NCBI RefSeq assembly: GCF_037652055.1
Contig: NZ_JBBKAH010000013.1
Span: 62,001 to 126,000, forward strand
Reading direction: 5' to 3'
Source: Pelagibius sp037652055
Lineage (GTDB): Bacteria > Pseudomonadota > Alphaproteobacteria > Kiloniellales > Kiloniellaceae
Length of the DNA: 64,000 nt
Below are positions 47,386-55,611 of the stretch, piece by piece. Made by a program: the position numbers and the translations under genes. Under the pieces are notes generated by a model, which did not search any database, was not told where the DNA came from, and worked only from the letters and a program-made list of their open reading frames with translations. Positions within the stretch are counted from its first letter, which is position 1. Each line of letters starts with the position of its first letter.

Positions 47386-48240
47386 CTATGGCTCAAGCTT
47401 GATTTCAACGCGACGGTTGCGGATCTCGGGAGCCTGCACGGCGACCACGGGGTCGGCCTTGCCGTAGCCCTGTCCGACGATCTTGCCAGCCTCGACGCCA
47501 CTCTCAACCAGGAAGTTGATGACGGCGTTCGCACGCTGCTCCGACAGGACCTGGTTATAGGCGTCACTGCCGACGAGGTCGGTATAGCCGCCGATGTCGA
47601 TGGTTTCGTAGCCGGCTTTCTTGGCCGTCAGCACCACGTCGGCCAGCACGGTGCGCGCATCCGGCGACAGGTCGGCTTCATCGAAGTCGAAGAGAACGGT
47701 GAAGGCGGCCGCCTCCGGTGTCATCGGCTCCGGTGCCGGTGGCGGCACAACGGCCACCTCCGGCTTCGCCTCAAGCTCGGCCATGGCGGTCATGAAGCGA
47801 TCGCGACAGGCGGCGATATCCGCCGGCTGGAAGTTCTCTTCCTGCTCCTGCATCCAGCAGTCGAAACTGACCTGGGCCTCGGCTGCCGTCAGCGGCTTGT
47901 GCTGCGATGCACCTTCGGACATGGCGGTCATCAGGCGCAGGCGGGCGTCCGTCAACTCACCCTTCTTGTCGGCCGGCAGAGCCCGCGCCTCGATCATTTC
48001 AGGCTGCACGTTCTTACCATCCGACAGCTCCAGCGCCCGCATCGCGAAGTGGTCGGAGTCCCTGTAGTCGCCCTCGTTGTATTCATCCTCGGCGAGCTTG
48101 ACGTAGCCGTCGTGCAGGTTGCGCTCGAAGGCGGTTCCTTGCGACGGACTCATCTCCGCCTTCTCCAACTCCGTGCCCGCGCAACTCGCGAGCAGCATCA
48201 CGCTGGCCACCGCCATGACCGCCCTGATTGTTCCTGTCAT
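47386..48240 (-). CDS. OmpA-family lipoprotein
   Basis: A 284-residue outer-membrane lipoprotein: lipobox LLASCAG, a helical middle (about 30-170) with DCWMQEQEENFQPADIAACR, a Pro-rich linker (PEVAVVPPPAPEPM) and a C-terminal OmpA peptidoglycan-binding domain (FTVLFDFDEADLSPDARTVL, SEQRANAVINFLVESGVEAG, IRNRRVEIKL). It should tether the outer membrane to peptidoglycan. I start at ATG 48240 (GGGGAGC upstream). A GGACC box lies 100-119 bp upstream on the same strand. Confidence 0.9.
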   Translation of the reverse strand: MTGTIRAVMAVASVMLLASCAGTELEKAEMSPSQGTAFERNLHDGYVKLAEDEYNEGDYRDSDHFAMRALELSDGKNVQPEMIEARALPADKKGELTDARLRLMTAMSEGASQHKPLTAAEAQVSFDCWMQEQEENFQPADIAACRDRFMTAMAELEAKPEVAVVPPPAPEPMTPEAAAFTVLFDFDEADLSPDARTVLADVVLTAKKAGYETIDIGGYTDLVGSDAYNQVLSEQRANAVINFLVESGVEAGKIVGQGYGKADPVVAVQAPEIRNRRVEIKLEP

Positions 48241-48339
48241 TTTCGAAGCTCCCCTATCTGGCTTACTCTTGTCTGAATTGGAGCCGCGCCGCGCGCCTGC
48301 TCCAGGTACCTCAGAATCCTGCAACTAGCGCCGCCTGGC

Positions 48340-48359
48340 GAGTTGGACTTTGGTCCCAC
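48340..48359 (-). promoter_or_regulatory. GGACC box, copy 4 (weakest; upstream of the OmpA gene)
   Basis: Minus strand GTGGGACCAAAGTCCAACTC. It keeps GGACC, GTCCAA and the spacing but differs in the centre. It lies 100 bp before the ATG at 48240. Confidence 0.45.
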
Positions 48360-48390
48360 CACCCGGCAATTGCGGCGCGTTTCGCTTTGG

Positions 48391-48410
48391 GTACGACCTA
48401 GGTCCAATGC
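48391..48410 (+). promoter_or_regulatory. GGACC box, copy 5 (upstream of the outer-membrane protein gene)
   Basis: GTACGACCTAGGTCCAATGC, 65 bp before the ATG at 48475. Copies 4 and 5 lie 31 bp apart and point outwards to the two divergent genes. Confidence 0.65.
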
Positions 48411-48474
48411 AACCGCCGGCTCTGTCGGATTAACGTGCGACCAGACCCGCTATCGTTGGGAGAAGGTGAACGGC

Positions 48475-49311
48475 ATGCTCGCAAGGACCGCAAACGCATT
48501 GGCCGCAGCGCTGCTCGTGACGAGTTTTGTCGTGATCGCGGGGTTCGGTGCGGGCACGGCGCCGTCGCATGCGCAGGAGTCCCAGGAGCTCGCCAAGCAG
48601 CTGGCCAATCCCGTCGCCAATCTCATGAGCTTTCCGCTCCAAATCAACTATGACGAGGGTTTCGGGCCGGATGGCCACGGCCAGCGCCTGCTGACGAATA
48701 TCCAGCCGGTGATTCCCATTGAGATCTCGGAAGACTGGCTGGTGATATCGCGCACCATCCTGCCGGTTGTATGGCAGGACGACGTGGTGCCCGGTGAGGG
48801 GTCGCAATTCGGGCTCGGGGATACCGTGCAAAGCCTGTTCTTCTCCCCGAAAGAACCGGGGCCTTTCGGCCTGATCTGGGGTGTCGGCCCGGTGCTCTAC
48901 GTGCCGACGGCCACGGAAGATACCCTGGGTGCGGAGAAGTGGGGTGCGGGGCCCACCGCCGTGGCGCTCAGACAACAGGGTCCCTGGACCTATGGACTGC
49001 TGGCCAATCACATCTGGTCCTTCGCCGGCGAGGATAACCGCAGCGACGTCAACGCAACTTTCCTGCAACCCTTCCTGAACTACACCTTTCCCAGCGCGAC
49101 GACGATCTTCCTCAACACCGAGACGACCTACGACTGGACCGCTGAAGAGGCTTCGGTCCCGATCAACTTCGGGGTGAACCAGCTCTTCACCATCGGCGGT
49201 CAGGCTTTTCAGATCGGCGCCGGGCTCCGTTATTGGGCCGACGCCCCCGATGGTGGTCCCGACGACATCGGCTTCCGCATCAATCTCGTTGCGCTGTTTC
49301 CGGTGAAATAG
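48475..49311 (+). CDS. outer-membrane beta-barrel protein (neuromedin U-like/transporter annotation)
   Basis: A 278-residue exported protein with signal peptide (ALLVTSFVVIAGFGAGTAPS, then HAQ). The mature part is rich in alternating beta strands with the recurrent family phrases LANPVANLMSFPLQINYDEG, TNIQPVIPIEISEDWLVISR and QFGLGDTVQSLFFSP, and ends ...LVALFPVK. Proteins with this pattern are labelled transporter or neuromedin U in databases and resemble the MetA-pathway-of-phenol-degradation barrels; a real function is not known. The ATG at 48475 fits the signal peptide. It is preceded by a GGACC box and followed 5 bp later by another barrel gene. Confidence 0.8.
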   Translation: MLARTANALAAALLVTSFVVIAGFGAGTAPSHAQESQELAKQLANPVANLMSFPLQINYDEGFGPDGHGQRLLTNIQPVIPIEISEDWLVISRTILPVVWQDDVVPGEGSQFGLGDTVQSLFFSPKEPGPFGLIWGVGPVLYVPTATEDTLGAEKWGAGPTAVALRQQGPWTYGLLANHIWSFAGEDNRSDVNATFLQPFLNYTFPSATTIFLNTETTYDWTAEEASVPINFGVNQLFTIGGQAFQIGAGLRYWADAPDGGPDDIGFRINLVALFPVK

Positions 49312-49316
49312 ATGAC

Positions 49317-50144
49317 ATGACGGTGGCGGGACGAAGAGACCCACGCGACATGCTCAAGACCGCCGGCCAGGCGACGGCCGGCCTCCGGGAAACCTGCGCC
49401 GCGATCGTCCTTTGCTCTGCGGCCGCACTCCCTGCCCGCGCGGCGGACGACTGGGAGTTCGCCATCGCACCCTATCTGCTGGCGCCCAGCATCAACGGTG
49501 AAGCCGGTATGGGCCGTTTCATCGATGGCGCCGATGTGGACGTCGACTCGCGCGACATCTTCGAGCACCTGGATCTCGGCGCGATGATTCACGCCGAGGT
49601 GCGCCACCGCAGCGGCTTCGGCGCCATCGTCGATTACTCCTTCATGGACCTCTCCGGCGAGGCAGATGGTGCGGTCGTACCCGGGGCGAAGCTCAAGGCG
49701 GAGGTGTTCCAGGGCGTCTTCGAGGCCTTCGCCAGCTACCGCTTCGACATCACGCCGGAGCACAAGGTCGATGCCTACGGCGGTATCCGGTGGTGGCACA
49801 TCGACGTCGAGCTGAAACGGCGCAACGCGCCGGGCTTCAACGTGACCGAGGACAAGGGCGACGACTGGGTCGATCCGGTCTTCGGGGCGCGCTGGGTCGC
49901 CGAGTGGTGGCCCGGCTGGCGCAGCAGCCTGGCCGGCGACATCGGCGGATTCGGCGTGAGCTCCGATTTCAGCGCCAGTGCTCAGGCGCTGATCATCTAC
50001 GACGCTTGGGAGAACGTTTCCGTCGCCGCCGGCTATCGCGCGCTCTGGGTCGACTATGACAACGGCAAGGGCGGTACGCCCGACTACTTTTCTTACGACA
50101 CGGTGACACACGGGCCGCAGATAGGCGTGATCTTCCGCTTCTGA
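49317..50144 (+). CDS. outer-membrane beta-barrel-like exported protein
   Basis: A 275-residue protein from the ATG at 49317, or 264 from ATG 49350, which gives a more normal signal peptide (ETCAAIVLCSAAALPARA). The mature sequence has regular amphipathic strands with aromatic belts (WEFAIAPYLLAPSINGEAGM, YGGIRWWHIDVELK, VAEWWPGWRSSLAGDIGGFG) and ends in Phe (GVIFRF), the outer-membrane insertion signal. It is close to the uncharacterised barrel proteins found in many marine alphaproteobacteria. It directly follows the gene at 48475 with 5 bp between and is likely co-transcribed. Confidence 0.78.
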   Translation: MTVAGRRDPRDMLKTAGQATAGLRETCAAIVLCSAAALPARAADDWEFAIAPYLLAPSINGEAGMGRFIDGADVDVDSRDIFEHLDLGAMIHAEVRHRSGFGAIVDYSFMDLSGEADGAVVPGAKLKAEVFQGVFEAFASYRFDITPEHKVDAYGGIRWWHIDVELKRRNAPGFNVTEDKGDDWVDPVFGARWVAEWWPGWRSSLAGDIGGFGVSSDFSASAQALIIYDAWENVSVAAGYRALWVDYDNGKGGTPDYFSYDTVTHGPQIGVIFRF

Positions 50145-50154
50145 GACAGACCGG

Positions 50155-50174
50155 ATAGGCCCCTGGTCCAATAC
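50155..50174 (+). promoter_or_regulatory. GGACC box, copy 6 (upstream of the sulfatase operon)
   Basis: ATAGGCCCCTGGTCCAATAC. It keeps the right half GGTCCAAT and lies 72 bp before the ATG at 50246. Confidence 0.6.
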
Positions 50175-50245
50175 CGCCCCCTCGCTTCGGCCCTTACTCT
50201 TTCGGGCCAACGGAGCGGCAATTTGATACGTAGGGAGACAGCACG

Positions 50246-51835
50246 ATGAGACAGACCAATAAGCGGGGCCTGCGGCATGGCCTCGGCATTCTCCTGTTTG
50301 CTGCTGCGGCAACCCTAGCTACTCCGCCGGCTACGGCCCAGGAGAAGCCCAACATCCTCGTCATCTGGGGCGACGACATCGGCACCTGGAACATCAGCCA
50401 CAACAACCGCGGCATGATGGGTTACGAGACGCCCAATATCGACCGCATCGCCAGTGAAGGCCTTTCCTTCACCGACTATTACGCCCAGCAGAGTTGCACC
50501 GCGGGGCGGGCCGCCTTCATCGGCGGCAACGTCCCGGTACGCACCGGTATGACCAAGGTCGGCCTGCCGGGGGCCGAGCAAGGTTGGCAGATGACCGATG
50601 TCACTATGGCCACGGTACTGAAGAGCCTTGGCTATGCCACCGGGCAATTCGGCAAGAACCACCAGGGCGACCGTGACGAACACCTCCCGACCATGCACGG
50701 CTTCGACGAGTTCCTCGGCAATCTCTATCACCTGAACGCCGAGGAGGAGCCGGAGAACCGCGACTATCCCAAGGACATGGTCCTGGCCAACGGGAAGACC
50801 TTCGTCGAGCAGTTCGGCCCGCGCGGCGTCATTCACTCCTGGGCCAATCCTGACGGCACCCAGCGGATCGAGGACACCGGGCCTCTGACCAAGAAGCGCA
50901 TGGAGACGGTGGACGACGAGACGGTCGCCGCCGCCATCGACTTCATCAAGCGTCAGCACGAGGCTGGACAACCGTTCTTCGTCTGGTGGAACGGTACGCG
51001 GATGCACTTCCGCACTCATGTGAAGGAGGAGCATACGGGCATCGCCGGCCCCAGCGGAGACGAGTATCACGACGGCATGGTCGAGCATGACATGCATGTC
51101 GGCGAGCTGTTGAAGGCCCTCGACGATCTCGGCATTGCCGAGAACACCGTGGTGATGTACTCGACCGACAACGGTCCCCACTACAACACCTGGCCCGATG
51201 CCGGGACCACGCCCTTCCGCAGCGAGAAGAACTCGAACTGGGAAGGTGCCTACCGCGTGCCGGCCTTCGTGCGCTGGCCCGGTGAGCTTCCGGCCGGCGA
51301 AACGAGGAACGGCATCGTCGCCCACGAGGACTGGCTGCCGACCTTCGCCGCGATCGGGGGCGATCCGGAAATCAAGGCAAAGCTGCGCGACGGCGTCGCG
51401 CTGAACGGACGCGACTATCGCAACTACATCGACGGATACAACCAGCTCGCCTATCTCAAGGGCGAAGGCGACGCTCCCCGTCACGAGTTCTGGTATGTGA
51501 ACGACGACGGCCAGATCGTCGCCGCCCGCTACGACGACTGGAAGGTGGTATTCCTGGAGAACCGGGGCCAGGCCTTTGGCGTCTGGCGCGAGCCCTTCAT
51601 CGAATTGCGGGTACCACTCATCTTCAATTTGCGGCGTGATCCCTTCGAAAGGGCTCAGCACAATGCCAACATCTACGACGACTGGCTGCTGGACAGAGCC
51701 TTTGTGATCGTCCCGATCCAGGCATTGGCGGCGCAGTTCTTGCAGACCATGCAGGACTATCCGCCGAGCCAGACTCCGGGATCGTTCAATCTGTCCACAA
51801 TCGAGGAGCGGTTGAAGGGCGGCCTGGGGAACTAA
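50246..51835 (+). CDS. exported arylsulfatase A-like sulfatase
   Basis: A 529-residue sulfatase with signal peptide (LGILLFAAAATLATPPATAQ). Metal ligands begin in NILVIWGDDIGTWN. The formylglycine site is Cys84 in QQSCTAGRAAFIGG, the CxAxR variant of the CxPxR rule. Further markers are GQFGKNHQGDRDEHLPT, YSTDNGPHYNTWP and HGFDEFLGNLYHLN. It should hydrolyse sulfate esters in the periplasm once the cysteine is converted to formylglycine. It is the first gene of an operon with a HAD phosphatase, a second sulfatase and an exported formylglycine-generating enzyme, under a GGACC box. Confidence 0.92.
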   Translation: MRQTNKRGLRHGLGILLFAAAATLATPPATAQEKPNILVIWGDDIGTWNISHNNRGMMGYETPNIDRIASEGLSFTDYYAQQSCTAGRAAFIGGNVPVRTGMTKVGLPGAEQGWQMTDVTMATVLKSLGYATGQFGKNHQGDRDEHLPTMHGFDEFLGNLYHLNAEEEPENRDYPKDMVLANGKTFVEQFGPRGVIHSWANPDGTQRIEDTGPLTKKRMETVDDETVAAAIDFIKRQHEAGQPFFVWWNGTRMHFRTHVKEEHTGIAGPSGDEYHDGMVEHDMHVGELLKALDDLGIAENTVVMYSTDNGPHYNTWPDAGTTPFRSEKNSNWEGAYRVPAFVRWPGELPAGETRNGIVAHEDWLPTFAAIGGDPEIKAKLRDGVALNGRDYRNYIDGYNQLAYLKGEGDAPRHEFWYVNDDGQIVAARYDDWKVVFLENRGQAFGVWREPFIELRVPLIFNLRRDPFERAQHNANIYDDWLLDRAFVIVPIQALAAQFLQTMQDYPPSQTPGSFNLSTIEERLKGGLGN

Positions 51836-51872
51836 GCCGAACCAGGTGCCGACGTTGCAAAGGAAGGCGGTT

Positions 51873-52853
51873 ATGAGGACTCTTCGCCGCGGGATAGTAC
51901 CACTGGCTGCCATGGTGCTGTGGTCCGCTTCGGCGTTTGCGGCGGACCTGCCGTCCTGGAGCGAGGGACCGGCCAAGGCGGCCATCGTCGACTTCGTCGA
52001 GAGCGTGACCACGGACGGCGACGCCCGCTTCGTGCCGCCGGAAGACCGCATCGCCGTCTTCGACAACGACGGGACCCTGTGGTCCGAGCAGCCGGTCTAC
52101 TTTCAGTTTATCTTCGCCCTCGAAAAGGCGCAGAAGCTGGCCGCCGCCGATCCCGCCTGGGTCTCGACCCCGGCGTTGAAGGCCGCCGCGGCGGGCGATG
52201 CCAAAGGTGTGCTGGCCGGCGGCGAGGAGGCGCTGCTTGAGGTCGTCACCGCCACCCACTCCGGCATGACAGTACCGGCCTTCACCGCGGAGGTGGCCGA
52301 CTGGCTTGCCACGGCCAAGCATCCCACGACGGGGCGCCTCTACACAGAGATGGTCTTCCAGCCCATGCTGGAACTACTCGACTACCTGCGCGCCAAGGAC
52401 TTCGACGTCTACATCGTCTCCGGCGGCGGGGTCGACTTCATGCGCGCCTTCGCCGAAGACACCTACGGTATCCCGCCGGAGAACGTTATCGGCAGCCTGG
52501 GCAACGCGCGCTTCGAGATGGTCGACGGCGTGCCGCAGGTGATGAAGGATCCCGGCATCGCTTTCATCGACGACAAGGGCGGCAAGCCGGTCGGCATCGC
52601 CCGCCACATCGGCCGGCGGCCGATCTTCGTCGGCGGAAACTCAGACGGGGACCTGGCCATGGCGCAGTGGTCGACGGCCGGCGACGGGCCGCGCTTCGCC
52701 CTCTTCGTTCATCACACCGATGCCGAGCGCGAGTTCGCCTACGACCGCGAAAGCCACATCGGCAAGCTCGACAAGGCCCTCGACGAAGCCGCCGCCAATG
52801 GCTGGACCGTGGTCGACATGGCAAAGGACTGGAAAGCCGTATGGCCGGAATGA
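51873..52853 (+). CDS. exported HAD-family phosphatase
   Basis: A 326-residue protein with a signal peptide (GIVPLAAMVLWSASAFA) and a HAD hydrolase domain: motif I IAVFDNDGTLWSEQP with nucleophile Asp, motif II VYIVSGGG, and motif IV GGNSDGDLAM. The fold is of the phosphoserine-phosphatase-like type. It is predicted to act on phosphate esters in the periplasm. Its position between the two sulfatases, 37 bp after the first, suggests combined removal of sulfate and phosphate from an external polymer or metabolite; the substrate is unknown. The start ATG 51873 follows AAGGAAGG. Confidence 0.88.
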   Translation: MRTLRRGIVPLAAMVLWSASAFAADLPSWSEGPAKAAIVDFVESVTTDGDARFVPPEDRIAVFDNDGTLWSEQPVYFQFIFALEKAQKLAAADPAWVSTPALKAAAAGDAKGVLAGGEEALLEVVTATHSGMTVPAFTAEVADWLATAKHPTTGRLYTEMVFQPMLELLDYLRAKDFDVYIVSGGGVDFMRAFAEDTYGIPPENVIGSLGNARFEMVDGVPQVMKDPGIAFIDDKGGKPVGIARHIGRRPIFVGGNSDGDLAMAQWSTAGDGPRFALFVHHTDAEREFAYDRESHIGKLDKALDEAAANGWTVVDMAKDWKAVWPE

Positions 52854-52920
52854 TGCGTTGACGGGCAGGTAGTCGTTTGCAGCACCGTGACAACGCTCGG
52901 GAGATGAGGAAGGCATGACG

Positions 52921-54495
52921 ATGAACCGAACGGTCCGATGTCTAACTTTCGCTTTTGTTTTTTGGGCTTTGCCAGCAGCGGCACAGGAACGGCCGAACAT
53001 CCTGGTCATCTGGGGTGACGACATCGGCTGGCAGAATGTCTCTGCCTACGGCCTGGGTACGATGGGATACACCACGCCCAACATCGACCGCCTCGCGGCC
53101 GAAGGCATCCGCTTCACCGACCACTACGCGCAGCCGAGTTGCACGGCAGGGCGCGCGGCCTTCATCACCGGCCAGTATCCCATCCGCTCGGGAATGACGA
53201 CAGTCGGGCAGCCCGGTGCGCCGCTCGGCCTGCAGGCGGCCTCGCCGTCGCTGGCGGAAGTCCTAAAGGAGGCCGGCTTCCGAACCGGCCAGTTCGGCAA
53301 GAACCACCTGGGCGACCGCAACGAGCACTTGCCCACGGTGCATGGCTTCGACGAGTTCTTCGGCAATCTCTACCACCTCAATACGCAGGAAGAGGCGGAG
53401 CAGCGCGACTACCAACGCTTCGGGCGGGCCTTCTCAGGCAGCGTCGAGGACTACGAGGCGCGCTTCGGGACCCGCGGGGTGCTGCACAGTTTCGCCGCTG
53501 ACGACGACGATCCCGCGGAAGATCCTCGTTTCGGTCGCGTCGGACGTCAGACAATCGAGGACACAGGGCCGCTGACGCAGGAACGCATGAAGGACTTCGA
53601 CGCCAGCGAGGTAATCCCACGCGCCCAGGATTTCATGTCCGCCGCCAAGGAGGCCAATCAGCCCTTTTTTGTCTGGCTCAATACCAGTCGAATGCATCTC
53701 TACTCGAGGCTCAACGACGAATGGCGCTATGCCGCCGAAGAGTACACTTCGGAGGCGGACTTCCACGGCAGCGGCATGCTGCAGCATGATCATGATATCG
53801 GCCTGGTGCTCGACTGGCTCGACCGCGAAGGTCTGGCCGAGAACACCATCGTCTGGTACTCGACCGACAACGGCCCGGAGCATTCATCCTGGCCCCATGG
53901 CGCCACCACGCCCTTCCGTGGCGAGAAGATGACCACCTATGAAGGCGGCATCCGGGTCGTCTCCATGGTACGCTGGCCTGGGGAACTGCCGGGAGGTACC
54001 GTTCTCAACGGTATCCAGGCGCACCAGGACATGTTCACCACGCTCGCCGCAGCGGCCGGCGTCGAGAACGTCGCAGGGAAAATGCGCCAGGAGAAAAATC
54101 AGTACATCGACGGCGTGGACAACCTGGCCTACTGGAAGGGCGAGGAAGACGCATCGCGACGCACCCACATCTTCCACTACTACGAAAGCAAGCTTACAGC
54201 CCTTCGCATGGGACCATGGAAGTTCCACTTCTCCACCAAGGAGGACTATTACGCAAATCTCATTCCGCGCACCGTTCCGCTGGTTTTCAACATCCGCATG
54301 GACCCTTTCGAATCCTACGACAACTCCGATTCCTACGGCCATCTGCTGCAGAAAGTATCCTGGCTGATTCAGCCGATGGGCGTGCTGATGCAGCAGCACC
54401 TGCAGACGCTGGCCGACTATCCACCCGTTCAGGGTGGCGCCAGCTTCGACATGTCGAATGTGGTGCAGGAATTCATTGAAAAGGCGAGACAGTGA
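52921..54495 (+). CDS. exported arylsulfatase A-like sulfatase, paralog of 50246
   Basis: A 524-residue sulfatase closely similar along its length to the one at 50246. It has a signal peptide (LTFAFVFWALPAAAQ), NILVIWGDDIGWQNV, formylglycine site Cys74 in QPSCTAGRAAFITGQ, GQFGKNHLGDRNEHLPT and YSTDNGPEHSSWP. The two are ancient duplicates rather than recent copies. I start at ATG 52921, 7 bases after AGGAAGG; ATG 52915 is only one base after it. The stop overlaps the formylglycine-generating enzyme start by GTGA, so the sulfatase and its activator are made together. Confidence 0.92.
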   Translation: MNRTVRCLTFAFVFWALPAAAQERPNILVIWGDDIGWQNVSAYGLGTMGYTTPNIDRLAAEGIRFTDHYAQPSCTAGRAAFITGQYPIRSGMTTVGQPGAPLGLQAASPSLAEVLKEAGFRTGQFGKNHLGDRNEHLPTVHGFDEFFGNLYHLNTQEEAEQRDYQRFGRAFSGSVEDYEARFGTRGVLHSFAADDDDPAEDPRFGRVGRQTIEDTGPLTQERMKDFDASEVIPRAQDFMSAAKEANQPFFVWLNTSRMHLYSRLNDEWRYAAEEYTSEADFHGSGMLQHDHDIGLVLDWLDREGLAENTIVWYSTDNGPEHSSWPHGATTPFRGEKMTTYEGGIRVVSMVRWPGELPGGTVLNGIQAHQDMFTTLAAAAGVENVAGKMRQEKNQYIDGVDNLAYWKGEEDASRRTHIFHYYESKLTALRMGPWKFHFSTKEDYYANLIPRTVPLVFNIRMDPFESYDNSDSYGHLLQKVSWLIQPMGVLMQQHLQTLADYPPVQGGASFDMSNVVQEFIEKARQ

Positions 54496-55463
54496 TCCGG
54501 AAAACATCGTTCCTTCTCGCAGTGCCGCTGGCACTGACCTTACTATCTTCGCCGGCCGCGGCCGCCGACTTCGTGCGGATCGCGGGCGGTACCTTCACCA
54601 TGGGCTCCGAGGAATTCTACCGCGAAGAAGGTCCGCAACGGCAGGTGACCGTCGGTGCTTTCCTGATCTCAAGCACGGAGATCACCAACGCGGACTTCGC
54701 CGCCTTCGTCGAGGCGACCGGCTACGTCACCGTCGCCGAGCGCGGCCCCAATCCGGCGGAGCACCCGAACTGGCCCAAGGAACTGCTCGTGCCGGGTTCC
54801 ATGGTCTTTAGTATTCCGCAGAAGGTCTCCGGGGGCTCCGATATCACCCAGTGGTGGTCCTACGTGCCCGAGGCGGACTGGCGCCACCCGACGGGCCCCG
54901 ACAGCAGTATTGAGGGCAAGGAGAACCATCCCGTGGTGCAGATCTCCCCGGAGGACGCCGAGGCCTATGCCGCCTGGGCCGGCGGGCGCCTGCCGACCGA
55001 GGCCGAGTGGGAGTTCGCCGCCCGCGGCGGGCTCGACGGTGCCACCTATGCCTGGGGCAACAGCTACACGCCCCTGGAAGGCTGGAAGGCCAACACCTGG
55101 CAGGGCGCCTTCCCGACCGAGGACCGCACGCTCGACGGCTATCACGGCACCGCGCCGGTCGGTTCCTTCCCGGCCAACGGCTACGGCCTCTACGACATGG
55201 CCGGCAACGTCTGGGAACATGTCGCCGACTGGTGGGTGCCCGGGCATCCCGAACGCGCGGAAGCCGATCCGAAAGGCCCGCCGCAGGTGCTGGCGGCCAA
55301 GTTCTCGCCGCCGGAGATCGGGCCGCAACGCGTCGTGAAGGGCGGCTCCTGGCTCTGCGCACCGAACTTCTGCCTGCGCTACCGCCCGGCCGCGCGTCAG
55401 CCCAGCGAGATGGGGCTCGGCTCCAACCACATCGGTTTCAGGATCGTGAAGGACGTGGAATAG
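54492..55463 (+). CDS. formylglycine-generating enzyme (SUMF1 family) with signal peptide
   Basis: A 323-residue FGE/SUMF1 protein that oxidises the sulfatase active-site cysteine to formylglycine. Family markers: FVRIAGGTFTMGSEEFYREE, RLPTEAEWEFAARGGLDG, YGLYDMAGNVWEHVADWW, and the copper/redox cysteine pair Cys289 and Cys294 in GGSWLCAPNFCLRYRP with the same spacing as in active FGEs. Unusually for a bacterial FGE it has a classical signal peptide (FLLAVPLALTLLSSPAAAA), so it should act in the periplasm on the exported sulfatases. GTG start at 54492 inside the preceding sulfatase stop. Confidence 0.92.
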   Translation: MIRKTSFLLAVPLALTLLSSPAAAADFVRIAGGTFTMGSEEFYREEGPQRQVTVGAFLISSTEITNADFAAFVEATGYVTVAERGPNPAEHPNWPKELLVPGSMVFSIPQKVSGGSDITQWWSYVPEADWRHPTGPDSSIEGKENHPVVQISPEDAEAYAAWAGGRLPTEAEWEFAARGGLDGATYAWGNSYTPLEGWKANTWQGAFPTEDRTLDGYHGTAPVGSFPANGYGLYDMAGNVWEHVADWWVPGHPERAEADPKGPPQVLAAKFSPPEIGPQRVVKGGSWLCAPNFCLRYRPAARQPSEMGLGSNHIGFRIVKDVE

Positions 55464-55494
55464 AGCACCGGGCCATCCTTCGTTTCCTCTCCCC

Positions 55495-55514
55495 GTAGGA
55501 CCTTGGTCCAATGC
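55495..55514 (+). promoter_or_regulatory. GGACC box, copy 7 (upstream of the LssY-domain gene)
   Basis: GTAGGACCTTGGTCCAATGC, the closest to consensus, 98 bp before the TTG at 55612. Confidence 0.65.
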
Positions 55515-55611
55515 CTTCCTGCGCGGCGGCTCCCCTATCCTGCCCGTGAAGCCGACACCGGCGGTTGCTGGAGCTGGTCATATCGGCTGGCGCAGGTGAG
55601 GGAGCGAATTC

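Noticed and set aside
54492..55463. SUMF1-domain protein as a non-catalytic homolog (for example a kinase-associated or EgtB-like protein)
   Set aside because: The paired cysteines with FGE spacing and adjacency to two sulfatases favour a true formylglycine-generating enzyme.
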